64,000 nt of DNA from positions 18,492,931 through 18,556,930 of the forward strand of contig CAIIXF020000003.1 of NCBI GenBank assembly GCA_903813345.2, read 5' to 3'. This stretch comes from Owenia fusiformis. Taxonomy: Eukaryota; Annelida; Polychaeta; Sabellida; Oweniidae. Positions 25,401-34,904 of the stretch are shown piece by piece (position 1 is the first letter of the stretch; the number at the start of each line of letters is the position of its first letter). The notes under the pieces were generated by a model. The model did no database searches and was not told where the DNA came from. It worked only from the letters and a program-made list of their open reading frames with translations. A program made the position numbers and the translations under genes.

Positions 25401-26479
25401 TCCATTACCGACCGACTGTCCTTCTACAACGCTATTGATATAATCCACAAACTGAGGGACGACGAACAAAGAGACTCCGCTATGATCGTCGTTGGCAATA
25501 AAAGTGATATTGTCCGTCAACGTCAAGTGCCTATAGATGGTAAATGTATTATTATTAATAATATATGTTTGTTTCCATGTTTGTTTGTTATATTAATTAT
25601 TTGTTTACTATAAGAATAAATCATTAATCTCGACCTGCAAAGTAGTTTACAATATTGATTGCTAAAATATAGCATTTTGAAATGATAAACATCGCTCTAT
25701 TGTATGCAAATCTACAGTTGTTTTAGTACAGGTGAACCTGAGTAGGTGGAACGCCCTTTGGAACACAAAAAGTGTTCCACTTTGGAGGTGTTCCACTAAC
25801 AGAGGTTCATCAACATGGAGTCAATGGGCTGCAGTACTTAAACAACCGTTCAACTTTTTAGGTGTTCCACTAACAGAGGTGTTCCACTTAGTAGTTTCTA
25901 CTGTATATTCAAATGTAGTATACCTTGAAGCCAAGTTGCTCATTATAGATACTTTCGTAGAATAAACGAGATCAAATTAAACAGGGTAATAGGAGTAGAA
26001 ATTACTATTTCATGATCTTTTATCAAACACTTTGATACGAACTTGAGATCATCATTGTATAATTCAGGGTATCATACGATCATAATGCTCAGGGTATACG
26101 AGTTGCAAGAAATTAATGTTTGTTCTCTTGTGAATGCGATTTCTCCATTCACTATCCAACCATCCTCACATTATCAATATTTCATAAATCGTATTTTATA
26201 TCTTTTTTTCCAGAAGGGAAATCGATAGCAAAGACGTATAAAAGTAAATTCATCGAGACGTCAACGTACTTAAATCACCACGTAGACGTATTACTAGTCG
26301 GTGTCTTATCTCAAATACGTAAACACAGTATCAAGATTAAAAAGGCGATGGAGGCTCACAACAACCCAAAACACAGTTTGAAATCTGCGGGACCTGCTAA
26401 ACCTAAAAAAGCCAGCGTTTTAAGAAAACTATTTGGCAAAAGTAGGATGTTTAAATCTGTTGACAATGTGCTTAAGTGA
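6520..26479 (+). CDS. RGK-family small GTPase (Rad/Gem/Kir-like), complete four-exon gene
   Basis: Exons 6520-7489, 20599-20693, 25359-25539 and 26214-26479 join in phase (phase 1, 0, 1) into 503 residues. The ATG at 6520 has an in-frame TAG just upstream. Residues 1-290 are a polar extension with a basic RVRSFKITKKG-type stretch before the G domain. P-loop GNDGVGKS is at 297-304, NKSD (G4) at 402-405 and KFIETS (G5) around 427-432. VSVLLDGEES followed by a degenerate G3 with no DxxG, and DGYVVVYSITDR, are typical of invertebrate RGK proteins. RGK proteins bind guanine nucleotide, act near the plasma membrane, and inhibit voltage-gated calcium channels through the beta subunit and remodel the cytoskeleton. 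The C-terminus is basic and ends KSVDNVLK, resembling the RGK tail but without its usual cysteine. Family assignment is firm; target and orthology to Rad, Gem or Rem are not. Confidence 0.9.
8219..8680. mobile_element. 462-bp hairpin element with 6-bp target duplication
   Basis: Nearly the whole element is one inverted repeat starting CACTGGTGATCCACTCGATT, with arms of about 230 bp. TACTTT flanks it on both sides (8213-8218 and 8681-8686). No protein is encoded; the open frames inside are mirror images of each other. A non-autonomous DNA transposon is the best reading. It lies in RGK intron 1. Confidence 0.85.
9906..11438 (+). CDS. Reverse transcriptase C-terminal part of the LINE
   Basis: The uninterrupted frame covers RT palm motifs (LDIAAAFD, YADD), the thumb and the zinc-knuckle-like end. 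The first ATG lies at the truncation junction by chance, so it is a fragment rather than a native start. No stop or frameshift is present. Confidence 0.85.
   Translation: MLMAIEHFLLTNFDQGKASKTIFLDIAAAFDRVPHNLLIHKLRAYGIHGQLLNLLKSYLTNRRFFVNIAGESSVTTEAGFLNCGVPQGSILGPLLFILYINDLPDNVNSKCYIYADDTSLHFIFDPKKPQEIDELVKSDLTEIENWSKLWKLQFKPEKSCEVIFHGVRANPENVSKSFLSDSEIERTNVHKHLGYTFDHNLTNQNHIEEIYNKVRKMINPLKNLKTKLNSRDLETLFNSFIRPHFDYGTAIFNTASKYLLNRLDQIYYQAALLCSGCLHGSNTDKVLNLLQWPSLDTRRKMQINNLMFKVVNGPNPLFLDEIFDKFKNQGTRNLRDRSDFNLPTRCSKRFLNSSVPSAISNWSRLPKRLRNLKTLQSFKKHQKILFKNQESFISTSKLNLKRSHEILINQFRADLLFKAQLYAHNFTYVENPNCKCGAPQTEKHFFFQCPLIKEKITKLKTDIINITGLSDKHLTQNDLLYLMKHGSDNISLDLNSHLQTSIAEFIEMNL
9907..11674 (+). 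mobile_element. 5'-truncated non-LTR retrotransposon (LINE) in RGK intron 1
   Basis: The element runs into a poly(A) tract at about 11657-11675 and is flanked by an 11-bp direct repeat ATTTCATCGAA (9896-9906 and 11675-11685), a target-site duplication. An intact frame of about 510 codons starts inside the reverse transcriptase (AAAFDRVPHNLL), with GVPQGSILGPLLF, YADDTSLHF, a thumb region and a C-terminal CKCGAPQTEKHFFFQC knuckle. This is typical of jockey/CR1-type LINEs, which copy themselves by target-primed reverse transcription. Truncation removes the endonuclease, so this copy is immobile. It is sense to the RGK gene and looks young. Confidence 0.93.
11686..17114. other. RGK intron 1, middle part
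   Basis: Non-coding AT-rich sequence with short chance frames. At about 13032-13195 a segment begins TACACTCCCTTTC and ends in AATAAATAAATAAAAAA, possibly an old retro-insertion. Nothing else is supported apart from the low-confidence frame at 16506. Confidence 0.4.
16506..16835 (-). CDS. Hypothetical secreted-like fragment, uncertain
   Basis: The frame encodes a hydrophobic start (MLSLANCLIKIP) and then a cysteine-containing region (EECDGKKYSWYYL, KCTIYGCKSL). Hydrophobic codons extend upstream without an ATG before an in-frame stop. It could be an exon lacking its start, or chance. Confidence 0.2.
   Translation of the reverse strand, partial: NCLIKIPRATKEECDGKKYSWYYLSDKDSPNVAILIMLVPPNSQVKCTIYGCKSLESLQPTRKSGKHCSDDLRYKLLRIIAKIRIMITRSMRSYVPKTTLKRVRSRQNM
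17115..17210. mobile_element. 96-bp MITE, Harbinger-like TAA duplication
   Basis: Termini ACAATAGGGAGTTTAAGC and the exact inverse, flanked by TAA on both sides (17112-17114, 17211-17213). A three-base TWA duplication is typical of PIF/Harbinger elements. Confidence 0.78.
18545..18691. mobile_element. Stowaway-like MITE (147 bp)
   Basis: Ends CACTCCCCTCCATAAGTTTG and its near-perfect inverse, flanked by TA on both sides. TA target sites and a CTCCC-type terminus are the marks of Tc1/mariner-derived Stowaway elements. It lies in RGK intron 1. Confidence 0.82.
18692..20598. other. RGK intron 1, 3' part
   Basis: No gene or clear repeat. TGTGTCA-type words recur at 20090-20220 without a fixed period. 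Confidence 0.4.
20599..20693 (+). CDS. RGK GTPase exon 2 (switch I to G3 region)
   Basis: The acceptor is TGTTTCAG|AT at 20598. The two leading bases complete a GAT codon with the last base of exon 1, followed by 31 codons. The exon carries the conserved VSVLLDGEES beta-strand segment. The donor GGG|GTAAGT at 20694 is the first bases of a 15-bp minisatellite. About five residues expected between G3 and the DADGY segment in other RGKs are absent here, so an alternative donor or a missed microexon is possible. Confidence 0.85.
20694..20787 (+). repeat. 15-bp minisatellite at the RGK exon-2 donor
   Basis: About six copies of GTAACACGGCGGCAA variants begin exactly at the intron's GTAAGT. One copy contains CAG|GTAAC, a fair alternative donor. 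The period is a multiple of three, so unspliced readthrough adds repeats of SNTVA. Confidence 0.85.
21751..21765 (+). repeat. G15 homopolymer
   Basis: Fifteen G in a row, unusual in this AT-rich sequence. It may mark a transposon tail or an assembly weak point. Confidence 0.8.
21959..23277. mobile_element. 1.3-kb element with TATGTCCCCACC termini and internal tandem repeats
   Basis: The left end TATGTCCCCACC and right end GGTGGGGACATA are inverses. Next to the left end is a (TCCG/TCTG)n microsatellite at about 22004-22058. From about 22530 to 23250 lie some four diverged units of about 165 bp, each with GGGATGATTCTTAGTATG, GGCATTCTGG and GGCAGCCATTTTGGAT. No coding frame is present. It is a non-autonomous element with minisatellite growth. 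Confidence 0.7.
23386..24535. repeat. CCCGCGAA-rich degenerate repeats
   Basis: Two clusters (23386-23510 and 24235-24535) hold many copies of TCCCGCGAAT and TCCCGCAAA, GC-rich against the surrounding AT-rich DNA. The order is irregular. Between them lies ordinary AT-rich sequence. Confidence 0.6.
25137..25156 (+). other. G-quadruplex motif in RGK intron 2
   Basis: GGGG, GGG, GGGGG and GGGGG are separated by single bases, a canonical four-run motif with one-base loops. It lies about 200 bases upstream of exon 3 on the coding strand, so it would also occur in the pre-mRNA. Confidence 0.7.
25359..25539 (+). CDS. RGK GTPase exon 3 (central G domain, NKSD)
   Basis: The acceptor TTTTTCAG ends at 25358. 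Sixty codons plus one base lead to the donor at 25540 (GATG|GTAAAT). The exon encodes DADGYVVVYSITDR and VVGNKSDIVRQRQV, the most diagnostic Ras-fold segment of the gene. Confidence 0.92.
25715..25903. mobile_element. Pogo/Tigger-like MITE in RGK intron 3
   Basis: The right terminus inverted reads CAGTAGAAACTACTAAGTGG and the left is a degenerate match; both are flanked by TA. GGTGTTCCACTAACAGAGGT occurs twice inside. A CAGTAGAA start with TA duplication is typical of pogo/Tigger elements. Confidence 0.65.
26214..26479 (+). CDS. RGK GTPase exon 4 (G5, C-terminal tail, stop)
   Basis: The acceptor TTTCCAG ends at 26213. The codon split across the intron gives Glu, followed by 87 residues and TGA at 26477-26479. 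It carries KFIETST (G5), HHVDVLLVGVLSQIRKH (last helix) and a lysine/arginine-rich tail that probably contacts acidic phospholipids, as in other RGKs. Confidence 0.9.
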
Positions 26480-27190
26480 TGTTAACAAATTATATTATTA
26501 TTTTATCATTATTTGTATGCGTTATCCAAGAATTTCCAAAACTGCCGACACGCCATAGACGAAAATAACGCATCTAAGTTACATACCTTTCTAATCTTCA
26601 ACCAGGAAAGGCTACTGAGAGTAAACGTGCAAATTCACTCTAATTTGAGGTCTTCAGAGAACCATTTTGATCTTCAAATCTTTCCAGAGAAGGATTTATA
26701 TAGAGGAAGGATGTAATTTTAATTAAAACATCCATCAATGACGCTTATAAAAAGAATCATTTGTTGTGGATGTGGACATTTTAATATGGTTGCGTGTAAA
26801 CCTGTTTTATATTTTTTCGTATTTTTGCATACTGTGTATGTGCTTTAATTTTCATTTTGAAGCGTTTTTTGAAGTGATGGATGGGTTTTCATTGTGAATG
26901 TTTATATTTCACTATGGAGTGATAATTTTAAATGTTCATTCACATTTTTAATGAGAAGATTTAAAGGGAATTTTCGCAACACCAACTCCTCCAATGGACT
27001 GTCATCAAACCTTTGAAGGGGGAGTGTAACAACGGATTTTGGTGAAATTTTGATTGTCTAAACAAATTATGTACATTGTGTTGAATATATATACAAAATC
27101 AAACTTGTAATGCATGTTGAACATGAATACATTACTTATGTACAACTTCACTTAGTCATTGATGTTTTTGATGACATCTAATAAAAACGT
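26480..27190 (+). other. Probable 3' UTR of the RGK gene
   Basis: No reading frame of note follows the stop. An AATAAA hexamer lies at about 27179-27184. The exact cleavage site cannot be seen, and other AT-rich hexamers are possible, so the extent is an estimate. Confidence 0.35.
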
Positions 27191-27317
27191 TTTGAACTAT
27201 TTTATCAGGACTGTTCTTGTTGATATAATACTGTGACATCTATTAAAAAACGATCATCTTTTTAAAACTATGCATTTTCAACTTCACAAAAAGATGGCAC
27301 AAGGCTCTTGGTTTGTA

Positions 27318-27950
27318 ACACCCCAGTCACATTTGTCGTACAGCGGCCGTGCGTCGACCGAAGATCAATTAAGTCAGTAAATTTCTGCGGCGAGCTTAGA
27401 AAAACTACGCCTATCCATTTTTTACAGGCCGCAGGGTAGCCGTAGAAATCATAACTCAGAGTTTTAATATTTGTTCATTTCTGCGGTCTCCGTAGAAATC
27501 AACAGGCCGTTGCCAGACCGCAGAAAGGTCAAACGGTGGCCGCACGTCGAGTTCCGTTGACTTGCTTCTACTGTAGGGTTTGATGGGTAATGTAGGTTTG
27601 GAAACAGTTTTTAAGTCAGTTTTCGGTCATATTTTTGCCGTAAACACAACACAATACGTATACTGTTTGATATAAGGTCACTGATACCACAGCAACTTAT
27701 ATTCCACTTGCACTTTTTATTTGATACTATATCCTAACACTACAAACAACATTTATAAATTTTAGTGATGTAGATAAAAAATAATTTACTTTAATCAACA
27801 TAAATTCATAATTCGCCGTGCGGCTGCCGTAGAAAATGTGACTACAAAAGTATAAGGGCGTAGAAATTCTACGGTGATCGTAGAAATGTTACTGACCGCA
27901 GAAATGATAGACCGCAATGTCGCCACGTGCGGGAAATGTGACTGGGGTGT
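27318..27950. mobile_element. ACACCCC-TIR element, copy 1 (633 bp)
   Basis: Ends ACACCCCAGTCACATTTG and inverse; TA on the left, AA on the right. The core has many CCGTAGAAAT and TTCTGCGG short inverted segments. The second copy is at 51058-51549. No coding capacity. Confidence 0.8.
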
Positions 27951-29346
27951 AAGTTTGTATTGATTACACCTACCATTTGAAAGATGTCATCAAAACTATA
28001 AAATCAAATATTCTCAGATGTTAAAACAACTTTGTGGGGTTCAGTTCAATTCAATGTAATCTATTCAAAGGGGCATCAAGGACTGTAGGGGAACTTTTTG
28101 ACTTCCCTGAGCTATTTTCATAAAATGCATGATATGTATATGATTATCCAATTTTATGTCAAAGCAGTCAATTTTGTTCCATGAATTTAGATTTGTCTAC
28201 ATTAAGTATTAATCTATTCAATATCATTCAGTTATGAACCTTCTTCAAATCCTCTTTTGTTTCTTTTTTTCCAAATTATTAATTTTATCATTTGTCAATA
28301 GAATATTCTTATCGTCTGCATAGAGAATAAATTTTGGTTTATCCGATGTTAAAATAAATATCTTTTTTAAAGATAATGAATAGGAGGGGACCCAAAACAG
28401 AACTTTGAATTTGGATTGCAATTATGGATTCTGAATTACGAGGGAGAGGATGTTGCTAGTTTAGGATATGCGGGTTTGATTATTTTTTTGTGATATTCTT
28501 AACTCTCTTTGATCTTAAGCTTTCCCATTTGGCACATGTACTTAAATATTTAAACAATGTTTAATTACCAGATTTAATTAATGAGTACATGTACAATTGT
28601 ACTGGAAATATTTCACTAATTTTAAATTCTATTTAATCATGTTTTGTTATGACATCTTAGATATTGTTCAAATAGATCATTATAACTTGTTTCGTAATAT
28701 TTTAGATCAATAATTCATATAACAGTCTATAATGCACTTACAATATTCATAAATTCTCAAGGTGACATGATAAAAACGTATCTTAATTGTTTAGTTTCGT
28801 TTTGATGATAGCCACTTCAAACAACAGATAAACTCCCGTAAATGCCCCATTGTTAAAACGTACCAAAAAGGTGATTATTCGACAAAACTCACGCACAATC
28901 AGTAAAATGTTTAGACCAAGTGCTTCATCTTTTATAGTTTATCTACTTTGTTCGATGTCAATAGTATTATTAATTAATTAGAATTTATTAATTATGATTA
29001 ATTTTAAATCATGCTGTCTCCTGATTTTATATTACCACTGTAAAAATAATTCTGTTTTCAAGACAAATATGGGAAGCATTCCTATCTTGCCTGACGTCAG
29101 ACATAGATAATGCTGATACAATCATAGATCAAGTGTACAATTATTTCAAAAAAACGTTTAAAATAAATTGAAATAAAATGCAACATGCAATATCCCACGT
29201 TGACAGCGTTATCATAAATCCATTCTTTTTTGTTTGTGTAAACAGCATGACTATCTTGATAACCAGTTTCAAGCGCATGAAGTATAGATGAAATAGTTTT
29301 ATTTAGATGAACGTGTATGCTTTTTATAGTCTTACTTCAAAATGTG
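27951..29346. other. No gene seen
   Basis: AT-rich sequence between the ACACCCC element and the palindromic repeats. Only short frames. Confidence 0.45.
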
Positions 29347-29600
29347 GACCCGGTGTAACAGGAGTATAAGTCCCCTTGGGAAATAAGTCCGTAGGACTTG
29401 GATTCCTAGGAACGTAGGTCCTACGGACCTACGTCTCTAGGACCGGAGGTCCTACGGACCTCCGTTCCTAGTATACGTTGTCCTAGTCGGACATATATTC
29501 CAGGCTATAATAAATATGAAAAATTACTACGGACGTATTTTCCTGACGGACTTGGATTCCTGCTACAGCAGTGATAGGAATTCAGGTCCATGAAACTCTA
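29347..29600. repeat. CCGGTGTAACAG-type element with GTCCTACGGAC palindromes
   Basis: It begins CCCGGTGTAACAGG and holds alternating TAGGTCCTACGGACCTA palindromes. The start matches the termini of the 184-bp MITE at 42723. The right boundary is not clear. Confidence 0.55.
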
Positions 29601-29660
29601 TATTGATCATGTAATTAGTCTGTACATAAATATACAAAGAAAAACGTATTTGACCAACCA

Positions 29661-29752
29661 TCCATGATAGCTCACTAAGTAGAGCGTTTGGTAGTAATAG
29701 ATATTTATAATTTAGCCAGAAGTAGAACCCTTGTTCGACTCCCCTTGGCTCC
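29661..29752 (+). other. tRNA-like pol III promoter boxes (decayed tRNA or SINE head)
   Basis: TAGCTCACTAAG (A-box-like) and GTTCGACTC (B-box consensus) lie about 65 bases apart. The acceptor stem does not pair, so this is not a working tRNA gene. A tRNA-derived SINE remnant is possible. Confidence 0.35.
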
Positions 29753-30591
29753 CTATTTAATTTTTATGTTTTTTTTCATTTAATTTTATTTTGGGAAGGT
29801 CGGACTTATTCTAAGCTTTGACATTCACGCAATAACATTGACAACATACGGTGACAAAATATACCGTCGTGCACGTTGGATGTACGGTGTCACTATCAAC
29901 TGATTTGAAGCAAAACCTATCATGTAGATTTGATGTACATGTCCGTTTTAAAAATCTGAGGAAAACCAAATGATTTATTTCTAATTTCGTGCGTATTCGC
30001 TTCAAAAGATTTTTAGCTTTCTGATTACGTTGAGAGATATTCGACCAGTGCTTATTTTTTTCGTAGTAAATCTACAACACAAAATTTTTCGGCTAGAAAA
30101 TGTTTGTTTTTTCACATTTCCTTCGATAATTTTTTCCCGTGTCGCCTGAAAGTGTCGATTATTTTTATGAGAATATGTTTCTCTCAACTAATGTAATTTT
30201 TGACCTCTTGCTATTTTATTTAATGAAATTGTTGGTTCTTAGATTCAACATCGTGATCATTTGGCGTTTGTACGTTTACGTTCCGTTAAGATTATAATTT
30301 TATGAATTTCAATAATCTTAAGAAGTTGATAGAGAGATCGCAATACTAGGTACAGCTAGTCGAAGATGACTTTTAAAATCCCGTTCATGCGTTTGTATAT
30401 CTGGAAAGTGCATAGGTTCAATAGTGCAACAAGTTGAAGTAATTGTTCAGCTTCAGTTCTAAATGCATCTGACCCCTGTCGATTAGTGTTATAAAAAATA
30501 CGTTGTCTGCAATAGGTTTAACTGTGAATTGAGATGTGTAATTTCAATGGGACAACGTACACTGAATTGACAACGTACACTTGTGATTTTT

Positions 30592-30837
30592 TCAATTGTA
30601 GCCAAAAACGTAAATACTTGTTAAATCTTCAACCGACCTAAATTGTGCAAGTTCGAGAAACATATTCTCATAAAAACAATCGACACTCTTAGGCGTCACA
30701 CAATTATCAAAGGAAATGTGAAAAACATCATCTTCCAACCGATAAATTTTGTGGGTAGATTTACTACGAAAAGAAGAATCTTTTAACGGAATCAGAAAGC
30801 TAAAAGTCTTTCGAAGCGAATACACACCAAATTAAAC
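30592..30837 (-). CDS. Hypothetical small protein, uncertain
   Basis: An 81-codon frame starts MFNLVYSLRKTF and includes RLEDDVFHISFDNCVTPKSV and ENMFLELAQF, which looks more protein-like than most random frames here. There is no domain, no splice partner and no paralogue. It could be a chance frame or an old exon. Confidence 0.2.
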
Positions 30838-31216
30838 ATAAAATCCTTTATATATGATTCAGATTAGATTTTTAAGACGTACATCAATCCTACATCATAG
30901 TTTTTGTTTCAAATCACTTAATAGTGACACAGTTCATCTGAAGTGTACGGCGATATATTTGTCACTGTACGCTGTCTATGGTTAGGCGTGAACAATAAAC
31001 CAACCCATATTTGATTTGGTAAGTGTCGTGAGTAATTAGAGGAATTCAGAGATATTTTCAGACATTTTATACATGGAGATAACCAATTCAAATTGTATTG
31101 TCATATTTTGCCCGTGAAAAAAAAATGACATGCAATATTTATGTGTTGGATGTTTTATTGTTGATTTTATAAAAACTTGAATTGAAAGGTTGACATACTA
31201 AGGTAAAAAAGTTTAC

Positions 31217-31447
31217 ATGGACTTAAATTTCTGACAGGCATCCAGGAATACAAATCCGCCTCGGACGACTCATCCTAGGCATAGGACATACAGTCCTAAG
31301 GAAAATATGTCCGATGGACTTATTTTCCTAGGTATGCAAGTCCCTGGACTTATTTTCCTAGCACTTAGTGTCCGACGGACCTGCATTCCTAGGAAAATAA
31401 GTCCATCGGACATAATTTAGCATGGACATGTGAAACTGTCACACCGG
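31217..31447. repeat. GTCC/GGAC palindromic repeat element
   Basis: Repeated TTTTCCTAGG and GTCCGATGGACTTATTTTCC segments in both orientations end with GTCACACCGGCC, the terminus shared with 29347 and 42723. No coding frame. Confidence 0.55.
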
Positions 31448-32032
31448 CCGTTTATCAATACTTCCCATTTCGCGACCCTTTTAAAAAACATTAACGATCC
31501 TGCAAATAACTATTCTTTAAATTAGTCGGTCACAAACTCTCTTGTTGTATCTAAGCCTTTTCCACGTATATAACATGGTGCTCTAAAATATTTCTAAACC
31601 TAATATTAGATCCCTTCTTCGAAACGAAATAATTATATATAGAAATAAGAATAATATAAAAAATGAACCCTTGCTTACACCCTCAATTACTTTCAGTGTA
31701 CTCAAATCCAATGACCTGATTATAGGCAAACTAAATCAATTAAGATTTTCGACTTCTAAAATGTCACTCGACTTTTTTTGTGATTATGAGTCAAAGAAAG
31801 CATTCTTGAGTTTCAAATTGACTTCTGTGGTAACTTGAAACCATCTTCTAATAGTATAGTAGGAACAAGGGGTTCCCATGCACCCATAAGGTGTGAATAA
31901 GTAACATACATTTTTGTAATCCCTAGGGTGTCTATTTAATGAATTCATTTGTTAACATTGCCAACTAATGTCCCATAGTACTTTTATGGCGGCATTCAGT
32001 TACCATGGTTACGCATCTTTAGACATCTTACC

Positions 32033-32757
32033 TTGGTATCTTAAATCATTTGTAGCTCTGTCATTATTTGGTCTATAGAAATGATATTGGTACCAAATTA
32101 AACCTCGTTAAATTTCCAATAAATATCTGATATTCAATTATGCAAATTATCTAATTTGCATAAATTATGACGTCATCAATCTATTTTTGGTTCAGAATTT
32201 CCAACTATAGCAACGTATCTATTAGAACTGAGGCCGTATGGCAAAATTTTTGAAAGGTTTTGTCCTTTATTCTATTAGTAGAAGGTATAAGCAACACAAA
32301 AGTGAAAACAGATTCAAAATTGAATCAGTATTACGAAAGTTATGGAACTTTCGAGGCAGCTATCGTGAATGTCATTATTTGACAATAATATACATACGTC
32401 TTACCTTGGAGTCTTGAATCAATGTAGGTTCGCCATTATTTGGTCTATAGAGATGATATGGTATCTGATTAAACCTTATTAAATTTACTTTATGGTTACA
32501 ATATTCATTTATGCAAATTAGCTAATTTGCATTAATTGTGACGTCATCAATCCATTTTTGGTTCAGAATATCCTAGTATAGCAACATATCTATTAGAACT
32601 GAGGCCGTATGACAGAATGTGTGCATAGTTTTGTCCCTTATTTGATGAGTGGAAGATATAAGCAACATTGAAGAGACAACAAATCTTCAAAATTGGATCA
32701 GAATTAACAAAATTATCCAGCTTTGGAGGCAGCTACTGTGAACGTCATTGTTTGACA
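32033..32757 (+). repeat. Two-unit ~355-bp tandem repeat in the left palindrome arm
   Basis: Units 32033-32387 and about 32400-32757 share GGTCTATAGA, ATGCAAATTA, TGACGTCATCAAT, GAACTGAGGCCGTATG and GAGGCAGCTA. They differ at many bases, more than the two palindrome arms differ from each other. The tandem step therefore predates the inversion. Confidence 0.8.
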
Positions 32758-33309
32758 ATTATAAAAAGAATATTTAATTAACAAAAAAAGTAACAACCAT
32801 AGTTGTTTCAATCTTATTGAGTAAAAATGTGCATGTATTGAACTGAACTAATAAGTATGTGGAAAGGTTACATGCATTTTGACTATCATTCACAGGGGTC
32901 AAAACGGTTATCTCGACCCTGTATATTAAAGATCCAATCTTATAATTTTCCATGCACTTTCAATGATTCATATAAATAGTATACATATAGTCTGATTTTC
33001 ATCATATTCTTTATATTCTTGATTCTTAAAGTATCTGGAGTATAAAGCATGATTAGAAGTGAAGATGATTCATCATATGGTTTATGTAATATTTCTAACA
33101 TTTCAGATGCTATGGTAACATCACTTGATAATGAGGTTTTTACATTTCACGTTCTTAATGAGTTAAAAGAAAGTTATTCTCCCTTTGCTTTAGAGATAAA
33201 TAGTCACATGAATTTGTTTAAAATATTATAACTTAATTTAACCCCCTCCTGACAGCCCCCATATTTGTAGATTTTGGTGAAACCTGGCAAAATACATTAA
33301 TTATTAGGT

Positions 33310-33725
33310 TCCAGAAGCCCCCAGAAGCTATATGATGGCCCCCAGTGGCCCCAAGAATCTATACAGGGGCCCCCCAGAAGGTATACGATGGCCCCCAGAA
33401 GCTATACAAGGGCCCACAGAAACTATACTGTGGTCTCCAGAAGCTATATGGTGGCCCTCAGAAGCTATATGATGGCCCCCAGAAGCTAATTAGTGGCCCC
33501 AGGAGCTATACGGTGGCACCCAGAAGCAATACAGGGAACCCCAGTGGCCCCAAGAAGCTATACGATGGCCCCCAGAAGCTATACAGCAGCCCCCAGAAGC
33601 TACACAATGGCCCCCAGAATCTATATGATGGCCCCCAATGGCTCCCAGAAGCTATACAGGGCCCCCAGTAGCCCCTAGAAGCTATACGATGGCCCCAAAA
33701 GCTATATGGTGGCCCTTTGGGGGAC
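33310..33725 (+). repeat. 21-bp repeat array, forward half
   Basis: Units of CCCCCAGAAGCTATACGATGG with substitutions. The period of 21 gives open frames of a seven-residue repeat (APRSYTM) that are a by-product, not a gene. Confidence 0.88.
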
Positions 33726-34330
33726 ACTGTATAGCTTCTGGAGGCCATCGTATAGCTTATGGGGGCTACCGTATAGTTTCTGGGGGCCCTTCGCATCTTC
33801 TGGGAGCCATTGGGGCCATCCTGTAGCTTTTTGAGGCTCCTGTATAGCTTCTGGGGGCCATCGTTTAGCTTCTAGGGGCTACTGGGGGCCCTTCGCATCT
33901 TCTGGGAGCCATTGGGGCCATCCTGTAGCTTTTTGAGGCTCCTGTATAGCTTCTGGGGGCCATCGTTTAGCTTCTTGGGGCCACTGGGGTCCCCTGTATA
34001 GCTTCTGGGAGCCCCCGTATAGCTCCTGGGGGCCACTAATTAGCTTCTGGAGGCCATCATATAGCTTCCCAGGGCCACTGGGGGTCACCATATAGCTTCT
34101 GGAGACCATAGTATAGTTTCTGGGGGCCCTTGTATAGCTTCTAGCTCCTGGGGGCCACAGGGTTTCCTGTATAGCTTCTGGGAGCCACCGTATAGCTCCT
34201 GGGGGCCACTATTCAGCTTCTGGGGCCAACATATAGCTTCTTGGGAGCACAGTGTAGCTTCTGGGGGCCACTTGGGGCCCCTGTATAGATTCTTGGGGCC
34301 ACTGGGGGCCATCATATAGCTTCTGGGGGC
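33726..34330 (-). repeat. 21-bp repeat array, reverse half
   Basis: The same monomer in opposite orientation (TATAGCTTCTGGGGGCC), about 600 bp against 415 bp in the forward half. The array has therefore changed length since the palindrome formed. Higher-order duplication is visible: a segment with CCTTCGCATCTTCTGGGAGC occurs twice. Confidence 0.88.
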
Positions 34331-34904
34331 TTCTGGAACCTAATAATTAATGTATTTTGCCAGGTTTCACCAAAATCTTCAAATATGGGGCTGTCAGGGG
34401 GGGGGGGGGTTAAATTGATTAAGTTATAATTTTTCTAAACAAATTCATGGGACTATTTATCTCTAAAGCAAAGGGAGAATAACTTCCTTTTAACTCATTA
34501 AGAACGTGAAATGTAAAAACCTCATTATCAAGTGATGTTACCATAGCATCTGAAATGTTAAAAATATTACATGAACCATATGATGAATCATCTTCACTTC
34601 TAATCATGCTATATACTTCAGATGCTTTAAGAATCAAGAATATGAAGAATATGATGAAAATCAGACTATATGTATACTATTTATATGAATCATTGAAAGT
34701 GCATGGAAAATTATAAGATTGGATCTTTAATATACAGGGTCGAGATAACCGTTTTGACCCCTGTGAATGATAGTCAAAATGCATGTTACCTTTCCACATA
34801 CTTATTAGTTCAGTTCAATACATGCACATTTTTACTCAATAAGATTGAAACAACTATGGTTGTTACTTTTTTTGTTAATTTAATATTCTTTTTATAATTG
34901 TCAA

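Noticed and set aside
33345-33826. Open frames of 60-108 codons with seven-residue repeats (APRSYTM)
   Set aside because: They are by-products of the 21-bp repeat period, occur in several frames and on both strands, and have no start context or splice signals.
33049-34637. Frame beginning MIRSEDDSSYG in both palindrome arms as a possible gene
   Set aside because: The two copies differ mainly by amino-acid-changing substitutions (L/S, S/F, E/G, H/P), so there is no sign of selection on protein. It exists twice only because the arms are inverted copies.
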